Under the pieces are notes generated by a model. The model was given only the letters and a program-made list of their open reading frames with translations, did no database searches and was not told where the DNA came from. A stretch of 64,000 nt of DNA, from positions 2,226,001 through 2,290,000 of the forward strand of contig CP143548.1 of the NCBI GenBank assembly GCA_037015955.1, read 5' to 3'. This stretch comes from Lachnospiraceae bacterium JLR.KK008 (GTDB taxonomy: Bacteria; Bacillota; Clostridia; Lachnospirales; Lachnospiraceae). Made by a program: the position numbers and the translations under genes. Of the stretch, positions 17,374-26,243 are shown in pieces. Each line of letters opens with the position of its first letter. Within the stretch, counting starts at the first letter, position 1.

Positions 17374-17598
17374 CTAGTCTTCCGGCTCCGGCGCATCATA
17401 GCATGTTCCGTTTGCCCAGGGGCTTCCGACATCACATCTGCCATGATGATAGGCTTTCCGCATTGTTCCTGTCTCCGCAGACTCCGACACATCCAGCTTC
17501 ATCCGGCTTTCACTGCCTGCTGCAAACGTATCCAGAAGCCGCATAATATTTTCGACATCCTCTTTTGCCGCTTGTTTCTCTGTCCTGTCTTCTGCCAT
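17374..17598 (-). CDS. Small hypothetical protein downstream of the Na/phosphate cotransporter
   Basis: A 74-residue acidic protein of unknown function with no signal peptide or membrane segment. The N-terminal half is helical and charged (DVENIMRLLDTFAAG). The C-terminal half carries a striking motif, YHHGRCDVGSPWANGTCYD, with two Cys and two adjacent His that could bind metal or a nucleotide. The ATG has AGAGG five nt upstream and lies 32 bp after the cotransporter stop, so co-transcription is likely. The clean ribosome site, position and non-random composition support a real gene; I do not recognise a characterised family. Confidence 0.7.
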   Translation of the reverse strand: MAEDRTEKQAAKEDVENIMRLLDTFAAGSESRMKLDVSESAETGTMRKAYHHGRCDVGSPWANGTCYDAPEPED

Positions 17599-17630
17599 CT
17601 CTTCCTCTCTCCGGTGAGCTTATGTATGAC

Positions 17631-19295
17631 CTATACCGCCTTTTTTTCCTTTTCTTCTCCGTCTTCATTGTTGCTGTGCAAAATGGAGAAGGCAATATTG
17701 GTCGCATGATCGGATACCCGCTCCAGACCTGACACCACATCGGAGAACAACATACCCGCCTCCGGTGTACATTCATTTCTCGTCAGCCGTTCCACATGCA
17801 GTCTTTGCAGTTCCCGCTCTTTTTCGTCGATGGCATCCTCCAGCTCCATAATATCCTGTACATGTGCCTCATTGCTCGTGGCAAACATATCCACCGAATA
17901 CTGAACGATCTTATTGACCATATCCAGCATATCTCCCATCTCTTTCTGAGCCGATTTGCTGAAAGTCGCTCCATTCTCTCTCCTGCGGCCTGCGCAGTCC
18001 GCCACGTTTTCCGCATGATCGCCGATACGCTCAATGTCATTGACAACATGGAACAAAGCGCCGATGCTCTTCAAATCTTCGATCGGCAGTGTCGTCTGAT
18101 TGATCTTCACCAGATAGTCCGTGATCGAATGGTTTAAAAAATTAATGTTTTTTTCTACTTTATAGACTTCCTCAATGTCTTCCTCGTCCAATGTAATCAG
18201 CGCATTCATGGCGCGGTTCAGATTCTCGCTGGCAAGAGAGGCCATTCTCTCGATCTCTTTGATCACTTCCACAACGGCGGTAGCCGGATTAAACACGACC
18301 TTGTCACCGATATATTTGAGCTGGAAGCTGTCGCGATAACCGACTTTCTTGTCATCGCCCGGCACACACAGATAGGTCATCTTTACGAGCAGCCCGGAAA
18401 ACGGAAACAGCAGAATCACCTGCGCAATCTTAATGATCGTATGCGCATTGGCCACGCACCGCCCCGGATTTCCGCCCGAGATCTCCGACAGCATGGTTAC
18501 AATGGGGCCGACTCCCACAAGGAAAATAAAATAGAAGATGATTGTGCCAAATATATTGAACAGAAGATGGATCATTGCCGCCCGTTTGGCATCTTTCTTG
18601 CCGGCAAGCGAAGCCAGCATCGCCGACGCGCAGGAGCCGATGTTACACCCGAGAATAATGAACATACAGATCGGGAGTCCGAGCAATCCCTGATTGGCCA
18701 TCAGCAAAATAATGCTCACAGTCACGGAAGAACTCTGAATGACGGTCGTCACGACCGTACCAAGCAGTACCGCCAGAAACGGACTTGTGAGAGAACCGAA
18801 CAGGAGCGCGATATTCGGATCTTCCCTGAGTCCGGCCATAGCGCCCGACATGCCTGACAATCCCATAAAGAGCACACCAAAGCCAAGCACGATCTCGCCG
18901 ATTTTTTTTGCCATATTATTTTTGATAAACATTACAGTGATCACCCCGCCGAGTAGAAATACCGGGGCAATTTCAGATAAGTTAAAAGAAACAAGCTGAG
19001 ATGTCACAGTGGTACCGATATTCGCACCCAAAATGACGCCCGCAGCCTGATACAGAGTCATCAGACCGGAGTTGACAAAGCTGACAACCATGACCGTACA
19101 TGCGCTGGAAGACTGGACGATCGCCGTAAACACAATACCGACCAACATACCTGTAAAGCGGTTTGTCGTAAAAAACTCAAGAATCCCCCGCAGTTTGTCT
19201 CCTGCCACTTTTTCGATCCCTTCGCTCATCAGTTTCATACCAAATAAAAACAATCCGAGTCCGCCTGCCATAGACAATAATACCGAAGCATTCAT
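17631..19295 (-). CDS. Na/Pi cotransporter family protein with C-terminal PhoU-like domain
   Basis: Membrane protein of the NptA/YjbB type, predicted to move phosphate with Na+. The 554-residue product contains two inverted QSSS repeats typical of Na/Pi-II carriers (TAIVQSSSACTVMVVSF near 60; VTTVIQSSSVTVSIILL near 185), about eight to nine membrane segments over residues 1-310, and a cytoplasmic PhoU-like helical domain (about 335-545; NDIERIGDHAENVADC and LERVSDHATNIAFSI). The ATG has AAGGGG eight nt upstream. It has its own promoter, and its leader carries a perfect AT-rich palindrome. Direction of transport (import or export) cannot be read from sequence. Confidence 0.9.
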   Translation of the reverse strand: MNASVLLSMAGGLGLFLFGMKLMSEGIEKVAGDKLRGILEFFTTNRFTGMLVGIVFTAIVQSSSACTVMVVSFVNSGLMTLYQAAGVILGANIGTTVTSQLVSFNLSEIAPVFLLGGVITVMFIKNNMAKKIGEIVLGFGVLFMGLSGMSGAMAGLREDPNIALLFGSLTSPFLAVLLGTVVTTVIQSSSVTVSIILLMANQGLLGLPICMFIILGCNIGSCASAMLASLAGKKDAKRAAMIHLLFNIFGTIIFYFIFLVGVGPIVTMLSEISGGNPGRCVANAHTIIKIAQVILLFPFSGLLVKMTYLCVPGDDKKVGYRDSFQLKYIGDKVVFNPATAVVEVIKEIERMASLASENLNRAMNALITLDEEDIEEVYKVEKNINFLNHSITDYLVKINQTTLPIEDLKSIGALFHVVNDIERIGDHAENVADCAGRRRENGATFSKSAQKEMGDMLDMVNKIVQYSVDMFATSNEAHVQDIMELEDAIDEKERELQRLHVERLTRNECTPEAGMLFSDVVSGLERVSDHATNIAFSILHSNNEDGEEKEKKAV

Positions 19296-19341
19296 CTTAT
19301 GTACCCCTTCATTCCCATCAACCCAAAACTTACGTGCAACA

Positions 19342-19364
19342 GATTTATAAATAATTTATAAATC
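19342..19364. promoter_or_regulatory. Perfect 11+1+11 palindrome in the cotransporter leader
   Basis: GATTTATAAAT and ATTTATAAATC flank a single central A, giving a fully symmetric 23-bp site roughly 20-40 bp downstream of the predicted transcription start and about 47 bp before the ATG. It could be an operator for a dimeric repressor. The AT-rich arms make a strong RNA hairpin less likely. Confidence 0.5.
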
Positions 19365-19390
19365 TTTCATGCCATTTACATCCATTTTTT

Positions 19391-19419
19391 ATTTTAAGCG
19401 ATAAAAATGTAAGTGACAA
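19391..19419 (-). promoter_or_regulatory. Sigma-A promoter of the Na/Pi cotransporter gene
   Basis: TTGTCA (19414-19419) and TAAAAT (19391-19396) on the minus strand are spaced by 17 bp, each matching five of six consensus bases. It lies in the 140-bp gap after ribF, which ends the preceding operon. Confidence 0.72.
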
Positions 19420-19435
19420 GTACTATTTTACTATA

Positions 19436-20365
19436 TTATTGTATGATTGTATGCAAGTATTCTCTGCCTTCCCGGATGTCTCTCTGCATCTGACACTTTA
19501 ATTCTTCCACGCAGCGGAATTTCATCTCCGGCCGCTTAAAGGCCAGCAGATTGACAATAATCTCCCTGCCGTAAATATCTTCGTCAAAATCATAGAGATA
19601 AGTCTCCACCCCCATGACATTTTCTTCACTGACCGTCGGTTTACAGCCAATGTTGCTGATACTCTGATAATGCCGGCCATGATAAGAGACGTTGGAAAAA
19701 TAGACGCCCCGCGGCGGCAGCAGCTTATCCGCCGGCGGCAGCAGATTGACCGTAGGCATTCCGATCGTCCGGCCAAGCTGCCGCCCATGGACGACAGTTC
19801 CCGTCACGCTGTAGGGAAACCCGATCAATTCCCGTACCTGCTCCATCTTCCCCTGTTCCAGTTGTTCCCGGATCAGGCTGGAACTGATTTCTCTGCCGTC
19901 CACACAGATCTTGTCCACGATCTTTACCGTAAAGCCGAGCTTTCTCCCATACTCCAGCATCATCCCGCTGTCGCCCCTTCCCCGGTCGCCAAATGTGACA
20001 TCGGTCCCCGCCGCCACATAGGCCGCCCGCATCTGTTTTACGAGAATTTCCTCAATAAATGTCTGCGGCGGTATGGCAGCCGTCTCCGCGCACAGTGGAA
20101 ATTCAATCAGCACATCGATGCCGATCTTCTCGAAAATCCGGCGCTTTTCTTCTCTTGTCATCAGACTCCGGCTTTTTGCTGAGCCGAAAAACACGGACGG
20201 CGGCGGATCAAAAGTAAAAACCGCAGCCGCCAGCCCATGTTCCTTCTGTTTTAATATGTATTTTAAAAGCTCCTGATGCCCTCTGTGGATGCCGTCAAAC
20301 TTCCCGATGGCAACGGCGCACGCTCCGCCCAGCATAAACTGCGTGGTACCCTGTATCAACCGCAT
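19436..20365 (-). CDS. ribF: Bifunctional riboflavin kinase / FAD synthetase
   Basis: Converts riboflavin to FMN and FMN to FAD. The 309-residue product has an N-terminal adenylyltransferase domain (AIGKFDGIHRGHQELL near 20; FTFDPPP near 50; SSSLIREQLEQG near 160) and a C-terminal riboflavin kinase domain (GRQLGRTIGMPTVNLLPP; PPRGVYF; SNIGCKPTV; DIYGREI). Length is normal. It lies 68 bp after truB as the last gene of the rimP-nusA-infB operon, a common Firmicutes order. No FMN riboswitch is present next to it. Confidence 0.95.
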   Translation of the reverse strand: MRLIQGTTQFMLGGACAVAIGKFDGIHRGHQELLKYILKQKEHGLAAAVFTFDPPPSVFFGSAKSRSLMTREEKRRIFEKIGIDVLIEFPLCAETAAIPPQTFIEEILVKQMRAAYVAAGTDVTFGDRGRGDSGMMLEYGRKLGFTVKIVDKICVDGREISSSLIREQLEQGKMEQVRELIGFPYSVTGTVVHGRQLGRTIGMPTVNLLPPADKLLPPRGVYFSNVSYHGRHYQSISNIGCKPTVSEENVMGVETYLYDFDEDIYGREIIVNLLAFKRPEMKFRCVEELKCQMQRDIREGREYLHTIIQ

Positions 20366-20433
20366 AATATGATCCGCTCCCTGTCTGTCCGAAACCGGTA
20401 TACAAAGCCTCTTTTTACCGATCCGCTCTCTGT

Positions 20434-21336
20434 CTATCTGTCCAAAAACATTTTCACGGGTTCAAAACGTCCCTTCATAATCCGGAAGGCGTAAATACCG
20501 TAAAATTTCCCTTCGTGATCATACACTTTCGCCTGTTCCCCGTCCGTCCATCCCGACCGCCCGGTAACCTGCCGCAAATACAACGGATTTCCATTGCAAA
20601 CGGCGCCGGTAAATTCTTCTCTGACGGTGATCGGCGGAAGCTGCGCGAACATTTCCTCCACCGGGACAAGCATCTGCCCCAGCTTCCCTTCTCTTTGAGC
20701 CGTCTCGATCCCGGCAAGCGTGTTCGCGTCTTCCAGTGCAAATCCACCGGCCTTTGTGCGAAGCAGGCTCTTCATGGAAGCGCCGCACCCTGCCTTCTCC
20801 CCTATGTCATGACAGAGCGTGCGAATATAAGTCCCTTTGGAACAGCTTACACGGATTTTTACTTCCGGCAGACGCATGGCAAGGATCTCCAGCTCATAGA
20901 TCACAATCTCCCGCGCCCTGCGTTCCACCTCTCTGCCCTCCCTCGCAAGCTCATACAGCCGTCTTCCCCCTACCTTGCAGGCGGAATACATAGGCGGTGT
21001 CTGTGCATATCCCCCGAGAAAGCTCATGATGACGGTCTCAGCCTCGGCCTCCGTCATCCTCACTTCCCGCCGGGAACGGACCGTTCCTGTCATATCCTGT
21101 GTATCTGTCGTGATACCGAACAAAAACTCTGCGATATACTCCTTTCGTCTGTCTGTCAGCATATCGCAAAGTTTCGTTCCGTTTCCGAGACATACAGGAA
21201 GCACGCCTTCTGCCTGTGGGTCAAGCGTCCCCGTATGTCCGATCTTTTTCTGTTTTAAGATACCCCGGAGCCTGGCTACCACATCATGGGAAGTGTAGCC
21301 CTTCTCCTTGTATACATTGATGACTCCGTTTATCAC
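20434..21336 (-). CDS. truB: tRNA pseudouridine(55) synthase TruB
   Basis: Makes pseudouridine 55 in the T-loop of tRNAs. The 300-residue product shows INVYKEKGYTSHDVVARLRG at the start, the catalytic Asp in HTGTLDPQAEGVLPVCLG, RRKEYIAEFLFG and SKGTYIRTLCHDIG, followed by a C-terminal PUA-like region. The start was placed at a GTG (21336) with GGAGGG five nt upstream, matching the usual TruB N-terminus. An ATG 36 nt earlier (21372) with a weaker AGGA site is possible and would add 12 residues. It lies between nrnA and ribF in the infB operon. Confidence 0.94.
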   Translation of the reverse strand: MINGVINVYKEKGYTSHDVVARLRGILKQKKIGHTGTLDPQAEGVLPVCLGNGTKLCDMLTDRRKEYIAEFLFGITTDTQDMTGTVRSRREVRMTEAEAETVIMSFLGGYAQTPPMYSACKVGGRRLYELAREGREVERRAREIVIYELEILAMRLPEVKIRVSCSKGTYIRTLCHDIGEKAGCGASMKSLLRTKAGGFALEDANTLAGIETAQREGKLGQMLVPVEEMFAQLPPITVREEFTGAVCNGNPLYLRQVTGRSGWTDGEQAKVYDHEGKFYGIYAFRIMKGRFEPVKMFLDR

Positions 21337-21390
21337 ATTTCCCTCCGGCGGCGCGCCTTCACTGCCGCTCATTGCGCTGTCCTGTCCTCG

Positions 21391-22356
21391 TCACTGATTG
21401 ATTATTGATTCCTCCAACTGCCTTTCAATATGTAATGACAGATTATTAATCACATCATGGAACGTGCCTGACATCGTACAGCCTGCAGCTTTCTTATGTC
21501 CGCCGCCGCCAAAAAAGGCCGCGATCTTCGCCACATCAACTTTATCCGTGGAACGCATACTTACTTTATATTGCAGTACATCAGTCTCATACATAAATAC
21601 GGCACACTCCACACCCCGGATGTCACGCAGATGATTGACAATACCGTCCAGATCTTTCGGAGTCACCCCATAAAATTCCATCAGCCTGCGGGTGACAGAG
21701 CTGACGACACACCTGCCCTCCAGAAGCAGAATGCTCTCCAGCATCGACCTGCCCATGATCTGGTTCTGGCGGTATGTCTTTTCATAAAACGTGTGCTGGA
21801 TCAGCGCTGAAAAGTCAAACCCATATCCGATCAGCTCCGCAGCGATCCGCAGCGTTTTCGGCGATGTATTGGAATATTGAAACACGCCGGTATCGTGAAT
21901 GATGCCGATGTAGAGTGCTTTGGCGATCTCCGCATCCATGTACTGCGCATCGAGCAGATCATACACAAGTTCACTCGTCGAGCTGGCAGCCGCATCAATA
22001 TATTGGCAGTCTCCGCATCCATGATTACTGATATGATGGTCGATATTAACTTTCTTTTGCGCATCCTGAAACAATGGTTCCGCCTCACCGAGTCTGCTGC
22101 TCTCGCAGTCCAGCGCGAAAAACACATCGTATTTCTTTTGCGGACATTCTGTGCGGATCTGCGCAATACCGCTGATCGCATCAAAGATTTCCGCCGGCTT
22201 CTCCAGATAGACCGACACTTCCACCCCGGGGGTCACATACTTTTTCAGATACAGATACAGAGCCATGCAGGAACCGACACAGTCCCCGTCCGGCCTGATA
22301 TGACCACCGATTCCAATGGTCCTGGCGTCTTTTATCACTTCCGATAACTGAAACAT
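21391..22356 (-). CDS. nrnA: DHH-family bifunctional oligoribonuclease / pAp phosphatase (NrnA-like)
   Basis: Hydrolyses nanoRNAs and 3'-phosphoadenosine 5'-phosphate in the cytoplasm. The 321-residue product has the DHH-domain motifs GGHIRPDGDCVGS near 17, ALDCESS, the NIDHHISN signature near 105 and HDTGVFQYSNTSP, then a C-terminal DHHA1 domain ending in FGGGGHKKAAGC. The ATG at 22356 is preceded by AGAGGTAGT; a start six codons upstream lacks a good site. It follows rbfA by 41 bp in the infB operon, the standard Firmicutes location of NrnA. Confidence 0.92.
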   Translation of the reverse strand: MFQLSEVIKDARTIGIGGHIRPDGDCVGSCMALYLYLKKYVTPGVEVSVYLEKPAEIFDAISGIAQIRTECPQKKYDVFFALDCESSRLGEAEPLFQDAQKKVNIDHHISNHGCGDCQYIDAAASSTSELVYDLLDAQYMDAEIAKALYIGIIHDTGVFQYSNTSPKTLRIAAELIGYGFDFSALIQHTFYEKTYRQNQIMGRSMLESILLLEGRCVVSSVTRRLMEFYGVTPKDLDGIVNHLRDIRGVECAVFMYETDVLQYKVSMRSTDKVDVAKIAAFFGGGGHKKAAGCTMSGTFHDVINNLSLHIERQLEESIINQ

Positions 22357-22397
22357 ACTACCTCTTCCTTCCAAACATTGCTGTATTATGATTCTTA

Positions 22398-22772
22398 CTA
22401 CTCTTCTTCGTTTCTGCTGCTGTTTCTGTTTACTTCATCAATTTTTTTGGACATGGACACCCCATACGCGATGGACTGATCCATGACAAAGCGGATCTCC
22501 GGCGTATTGCGCAGATTGATCGCCCTGGCGAGTTTTGACTTGATAAAACCCTCCGCACTCTTCAATCCCTCCAGCGTGGCTGCCGCTTCCTCGTCGCTTC
22601 CAAGAACGCTGATCCATGCTTTACATGTCTTCAGATCGGGCGCCACTTCCACGGACACGACCGAGGTCATGGGAGCGATGCGCGGGTCCTTGATCTCACT
22701 GCGGATGATCTCTGCCAGCACTCTCTGCACCTCTCCGTTGATCCTTGTATTCTTAATGCTGTTTTTTTTCAT
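22398..22772 (-). CDS. rbfA: 30S ribosome-binding factor A
   Basis: Small KH-fold factor for late 16S rRNA maturation and 30S assembly. The 124-residue product carries the family pattern RVLAEIIRSEIKDPRIAPMTSVVSVEV (core EIKDPRI) and the C-terminal half INLRNTPEIRFVMDQSIAYG. The position directly after infB (24-bp gap) and the size are typical. The C-terminal tail is rich in Asn/Ser/Glu. Function follows from the family; nothing unusual was seen. Confidence 0.94.
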   Translation of the reverse strand: MKKNSIKNTRINGEVQRVLAEIIRSEIKDPRIAPMTSVVSVEVAPDLKTCKAWISVLGSDEEAAATLEGLKSAEGFIKSKLARAINLRNTPEIRFVMDQSIAYGVSMSKKIDEVNRNSSRNEEE

Positions 22773-22796
22773 ATTATTATCCCTTACCTGCGGCTC

Positions 22797-25652
22797 TTAC
22801 CTCGGTACCTCGACCATCGTGTACGCTTCCACGATGTCAAGCTCCTGCATCTGATCAAATCCTTCAAATACAAGACCGCACTCAAAACCGGCTTTTACTT
22901 CCTTCACATCATCTTTAAACCGTTTCAGAGATGCCAGATTACCTTCGAAGATCTGTTCCCCTTCTCTCTTAATCCGAACCTGGCAGCCTCTCTGGAACAC
23001 ACCGTCAAGCACATAAGAACCGGCGATATTTCCCACAGCGGAAGCCCGGAAGAGCTGACGCACTTCGGCATGGCCGAGCACCTTCTCCTCAAAGACAGGG
23101 TCAAGCATACCTTTCATGGCGGACTCCACGTCTTCGATCGCCTGATAGATGACTCTGTACAGTCTGACGTCCACACCTTCCCGCTCTGCGATCGCCTTCG
23201 CCGTTGCATCCGGCCGGATATTGAATCCGATGATAATCGCATTGGAAGCGGAAGCCAGCGTCACGTCCGACTCGTTGATAGCTCCTACACCGCCATGAAT
23301 ACATTTGACGACGACTTCCTCGTTGGACAGTTTCAGCAGACTTTGTTTCACCGCCTCCACGCTGCCCTGAACATCGGCTTTGATAATCAGGTTCAGTTCC
23401 TTCAGGTTGCCCGCCTGAATCTGTGTAAACAGATCGTCCAGAGACATTTTGGATTTGGTCTCTTCCAGCTTCTTTTCCTTGTTCTGTGCCAGATACGTAT
23501 CGGCATAGGATTTGGCCGTCTTGTCATTTTCATGGGCAATGAAGATCTCTCCGGCATTCGGCACATCGGAAAGGCCCAGTATCTCCACCGGCGTGGAAGG
23601 CCCTGCCTCCTTGACTCTGCGTCCTTTGTCATCGATCATCGCTCTCACTTTGCCATGACTTGAGCCTGCCGAGATAAAGTCTCCCACATGCAGCACACCT
23701 TTTTGTACGAGAACTGTGGCAACCGGCCCCCGGCCTCTGTCCAACTCCGCCTCAATGACCAGGCCTCTCGCCCGGCGCTTCGCATTTGCCTTCAGCTCCA
23801 GAATTTCCGCCGTCAACAGAATCGTCTCCAGCAAGGTCTCAATGCCTTCCCCGGATTTTGCCGAAACGGGTACAAATTCCGTGCTTCCGCCCCAGTCTAC
23901 CGGAATCAGTTCGTATTCCGTCAATTCCTGTTTTACTCTGTCGATATTGGCATTGGGTTTGTCAATCTTATTCACTGCCACGATAATCTCAATCCCTGCC
24001 GCCTTCGCGTGATTGATCGCCTCCACCGTCTGCGGCATCACACCATCGTCTGCCGCCACGACAAGAATGGCAATATCCGTGGAATTGGCGCCGCGCATAC
24101 GCATGGCGGTAAACGCCTCATGTCCCGGCGTATCCAGGAAGGTTATCTTCTCGTTGTTGACATTGACCGTATAAGCGCCGATATGCTGCGTGATCCCGCC
24201 GGCCTCCCGGTCAGTCACATTTGTCTTACGGATTACATCAAGCAGAGACGTCTTTCCATGGTCTACATGGCCCATGACACAGATGACCGGAGGACGTTTT
24301 GTCATATTCTTTTCGTCCTCTTCCTCTTCCCGCAGCAGCTCTTCGATCACGTCCACCTTGACTTCTTTTTCGCACATAATGTCGTATTCGATGGCGATCT
24401 CTTCCGCTGTCTCAAAACTGATCTCCTGATTGACTGTCACGACCTGCCCCTGCAGGAACAGCTTTTTCACGATCACAGAAGGCTGTATTTTCATTTTATC
24501 CGCCAGCTCTTTGAGCGTAAGCGTCTCCGGAAGCGTGATCGTCTTGATCTGTTCTTCCTGCTTTTCTTCCACTTTTTTCTCCGGCTTGATAAATCTTCCC
24601 GGTTTATTCTTGTTCTTGCCCTCGCCGTCCTCATAGATCGCGTCTTTCTTCGAACGTCTGTCGCGGTCCTGATTTATGCGGCGTTTATCATCGTCCCGAT
24701 GTTTTTCTGCATCTTTCAGCGGCGCTTCCGGAACAAACGGCTTAGTGCCTGCCGGCTTTCTGAATTTATTGTCCTCCCGCGCATTTCCTCTTTCAGGGCG
24801 ATTATTATCGTTATAGCCCCTGCCGCGGCCATTACCGCCCTGACCACTGCCCGAATCTTTGCGAAAACGGTTACCGCCGGGGCGATTATCCGTCTGACGG
24901 CCTCTATAATCATTGCTTCCACCCGTTCTTTCCTGCGGCTTTCTCTCCTGCTGCCTGCTGTCGCCGCTCTGCTGCTGTCTGTAGGAAGAGCCGCTGGTAT
25001 TCTTCTGTTGCTGCTCTTTCGCACCAATCACTGCCTCCTGCTGTCTGGCCTGATTCTGCTTCGGCTGGTTCTGCCTTGGTTTGATCTGTCCAACCGGAGG
25101 TGTTGGGGAAGGAGGCGTCAGAGGGCGGATCAACGGCCGGCTCATAATATCGTTATCACGATTTCTCCGGTTTCCGTTTCCGCTGCCATTCCCATTGCCG
25201 TTTCCTCTGCCCTGTGAAGAAGCGCGCTGTCCACCCTGCATCTTGCTGTTATGCGGATTGCTCACAAAAATGATTTTTTTCTTTTTTTTCGGTGCATCCG
25301 CTCTCTGCCCGTCGCCTTGCCCGGCGGCGGATTTTGGAGCTTCGCCCTTTCCGGCAGGTCTCTGCGTCTCTTTTGCCGTCTCCGGCGCGGACACTGCTCT
25401 CGCGGCTGTCTGCTTCGGGCTTTGATTTTCCACAGGCTTGGGCGCGGGCGCCTTCTTTTCCTCTTTCACAGGCTCAGGCTGCGGCCGCGCGGCCTTCACC
25501 CCGAATTCCCTGCGCACCATATCGGCCACTTCCTTTTCCACGCTGCTCTGTGCCACCTTTACTTCGACCCCTTTACTCTGTAAAAAAGCAATGACTTCCT
25601 TACTTTGTTTATCCAACTCTTTTGCAAGTTCATGTACTTTTATTTTCGTCAT
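22797..25652 (-). CDS. infB: Translation initiation factor IF-2
   Basis: GTPase that brings fMet-tRNA to the 30S initiation complex. The 951-residue product has the N-terminal IF2-N motif ([20 protein letters not shown]), a long low-complexity linker rich in Gln, Asn, Gly, Arg and Lys (about 60-330), a second IF2-N element ([20 protein letters not shown]), the G domain ([29 protein letters not shown]) and C-terminal domains II-IV. The ATG at 25652 has GGAGG eight nt upstream and starts at the conserved N-terminus. It lies between ylxQ and rbfA. The linker is strikingly repetitive at DNA level but intact. Confidence 0.97.
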   Translation of the reverse strand: MTKIKVHELAKELDKQSKEVIAFLQSKGVEVKVAQSSVEKEVADMVRREFGVKAARPQPEPVKEEKKAPAPKPVENQSPKQTAARAVSAPETAKETQRPAGKGEAPKSAAGQGDGQRADAPKKKKKIIFVSNPHNSKMQGGQRASSQGRGNGNGNGSGNGNRRNRDNDIMSRPLIRPLTPPSPTPPVGQIKPRQNQPKQNQARQQEAVIGAKEQQQKNTSGSSYRQQQSGDSRQQERKPQERTGGSNDYRGRQTDNRPGGNRFRKDSGSGQGGNGRGRGYNDNNRPERGNAREDNKFRKPAGTKPFVPEAPLKDAEKHRDDDKRRINQDRDRRSKKDAIYEDGEGKNKNKPGRFIKPEKKVEEKQEEQIKTITLPETLTLKELADKMKIQPSVIVKKLFLQGQVVTVNQEISFETAEEIAIEYDIMCEKEVKVDVIEELLREEEEDEKNMTKRPPVICVMGHVDHGKTSLLDVIRKTNVTDREAGGITQHIGAYTVNVNNEKITFLDTPGHEAFTAMRMRGANSTDIAILVVAADDGVMPQTVEAINHAKAAGIEIIVAVNKIDKPNANIDRVKQELTEYELIPVDWGGSTEFVPVSAKSGEGIETLLETILLTAEILELKANAKRRARGLVIEAELDRGRGPVATVLVQKGVLHVGDFISAGSSHGKVRAMIDDKGRRVKEAGPSTPVEILGLSDVPNAGEIFIAHENDKTAKSYADTYLAQNKEKKLEETKSKMSLDDLFTQIQAGNLKELNLIIKADVQGSVEAVKQSLLKLSNEEVVVKCIHGGVGAINESDVTLASASNAIIIGFNIRPDATAKAIAEREGVDVRLYRVIYQAIEDVESAMKGMLDPVFEEKVLGHAEVRQLFRASAVGNIAGSYVLDGVFQRGCQVRIKREGEQIFEGNLASLKRFKDDVKEVKAGFECGLVFEGFDQMQELDIVEAYTMVEVPR

Positions 25653-25672
25653 GCTCACTACCTCCGTATTCG

Positions 25673-25981
25673 CTATTGTTCGCATTCCAGTCTGTTTATG
25701 ATATTCTTTGCAAATCCTTCGTCTGTCACGGCGACCGACGCCCGAAACTCTTTCCCCATACAGTGTCCCAGCTGCTCTTTCGACCCGTAGAAATACAGGG
25801 GCACTTCATAAAAGCGGCACATATCGGCAAACATCTTTTTCGTATTGTCAGACGCTTCCTCACTTACAATGACCAAAAAAGCCTTACGTCCTTTTACCGC
25901 CTTTTCCGTCATAAACTCTCCGCTGACCAGATTTCTGGATCTGGTTGCCAGTCCAAGCAAAGATAATATCTTATTGTTCAT
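25673..25981 (-). CDS. L7Ae-family RNA-binding protein (YlxQ/RplGA-like)
   Basis: Small RNA-binding protein of the ribosomal L7Ae/L30e/S12e fold, commonly called YlxQ in Firmicutes and thought to bind kink-turn RNA. The 102-residue product starts [22 protein letters not shown], close to the YlxQ pattern, and continues with [20 protein letters not shown]. The ATG overlaps the end of ylxR, and AAGGAG sits about 13 nt upstream, longer than ideal. Translational coupling to ylxR probably compensates. It is placed between ylxR and infB as in most Firmicutes. Confidence 0.88.
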   Translation of the reverse strand: MNNKILSLLGLATRSRNLVSGEFMTEKAVKGRKAFLVIVSEEASDNTKKMFADMCRFYEVPLYFYGSKEQLGHCMGKEFRASVAVTDEGFAKNIINRLECEQ

Positions 25982-26243
25982 TGTGACTCTGAAACTCCTT
26001 TTCCAGATTTTCATAAACTTCTGCGGGAATGCTCATCTTAAAGGAACGCTCCAACCCTTTATTTTTCCTTGCTTTCCTCATACACTCCCCGGAAATACAA
26101 AGATATGCGCCCCTTCCGTTTTTTTTGCCGGTTTTATCAAGAGAAAACGTTCCCTCTGTGTCCCTCAGCACTCGCATCATCTCTTTCTTGCTTTTCATCT
26201 CCCCACAGCCGACGCATCGCCTCACAGGAACCTTTTTATTCAT
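25971..26243 (-). CDS. ylxR: YlxR family protein (DUF448)
   Basis: Small RNA-binding-fold protein of the nusA-infB operon; YlxR proteins have been linked to RNase P and to regulation, but the exact role is unsettled. The 90-residue product begins [20 protein letters not shown], containing the family Cys pair, and has GRGAYLCISGECMRKARK in its second half. The ATG at 26243 was preferred to one three codons earlier because AGAGG then lies at a workable distance. It overlaps the end of nusA by 8 bp and ylxQ by 11 bp, so translation is coupled along the three genes. Confidence 0.92.
   Translation of the reverse strand: MNKKVPVRRCVGCGEMKSKKEMMRVLRDTEGTFSLDKTGKKNGRGAYLCISGECMRKARKNKGLERSFKMSIPAEVYENLEKEFQSHNEQ

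Noticed and set aside
20366-20433. FMN riboswitch before ribF
   Set aside because: The gap is only 68 bp and lacks RFN-element sequences.
23688-25217. Plus-strand open frame of 509 codons antisense to infB
   Set aside because: infB on the minus strand is unmistakable. The antisense product reflects the repetitive linker of IF-2 and has no ribosome site or family match by eye.
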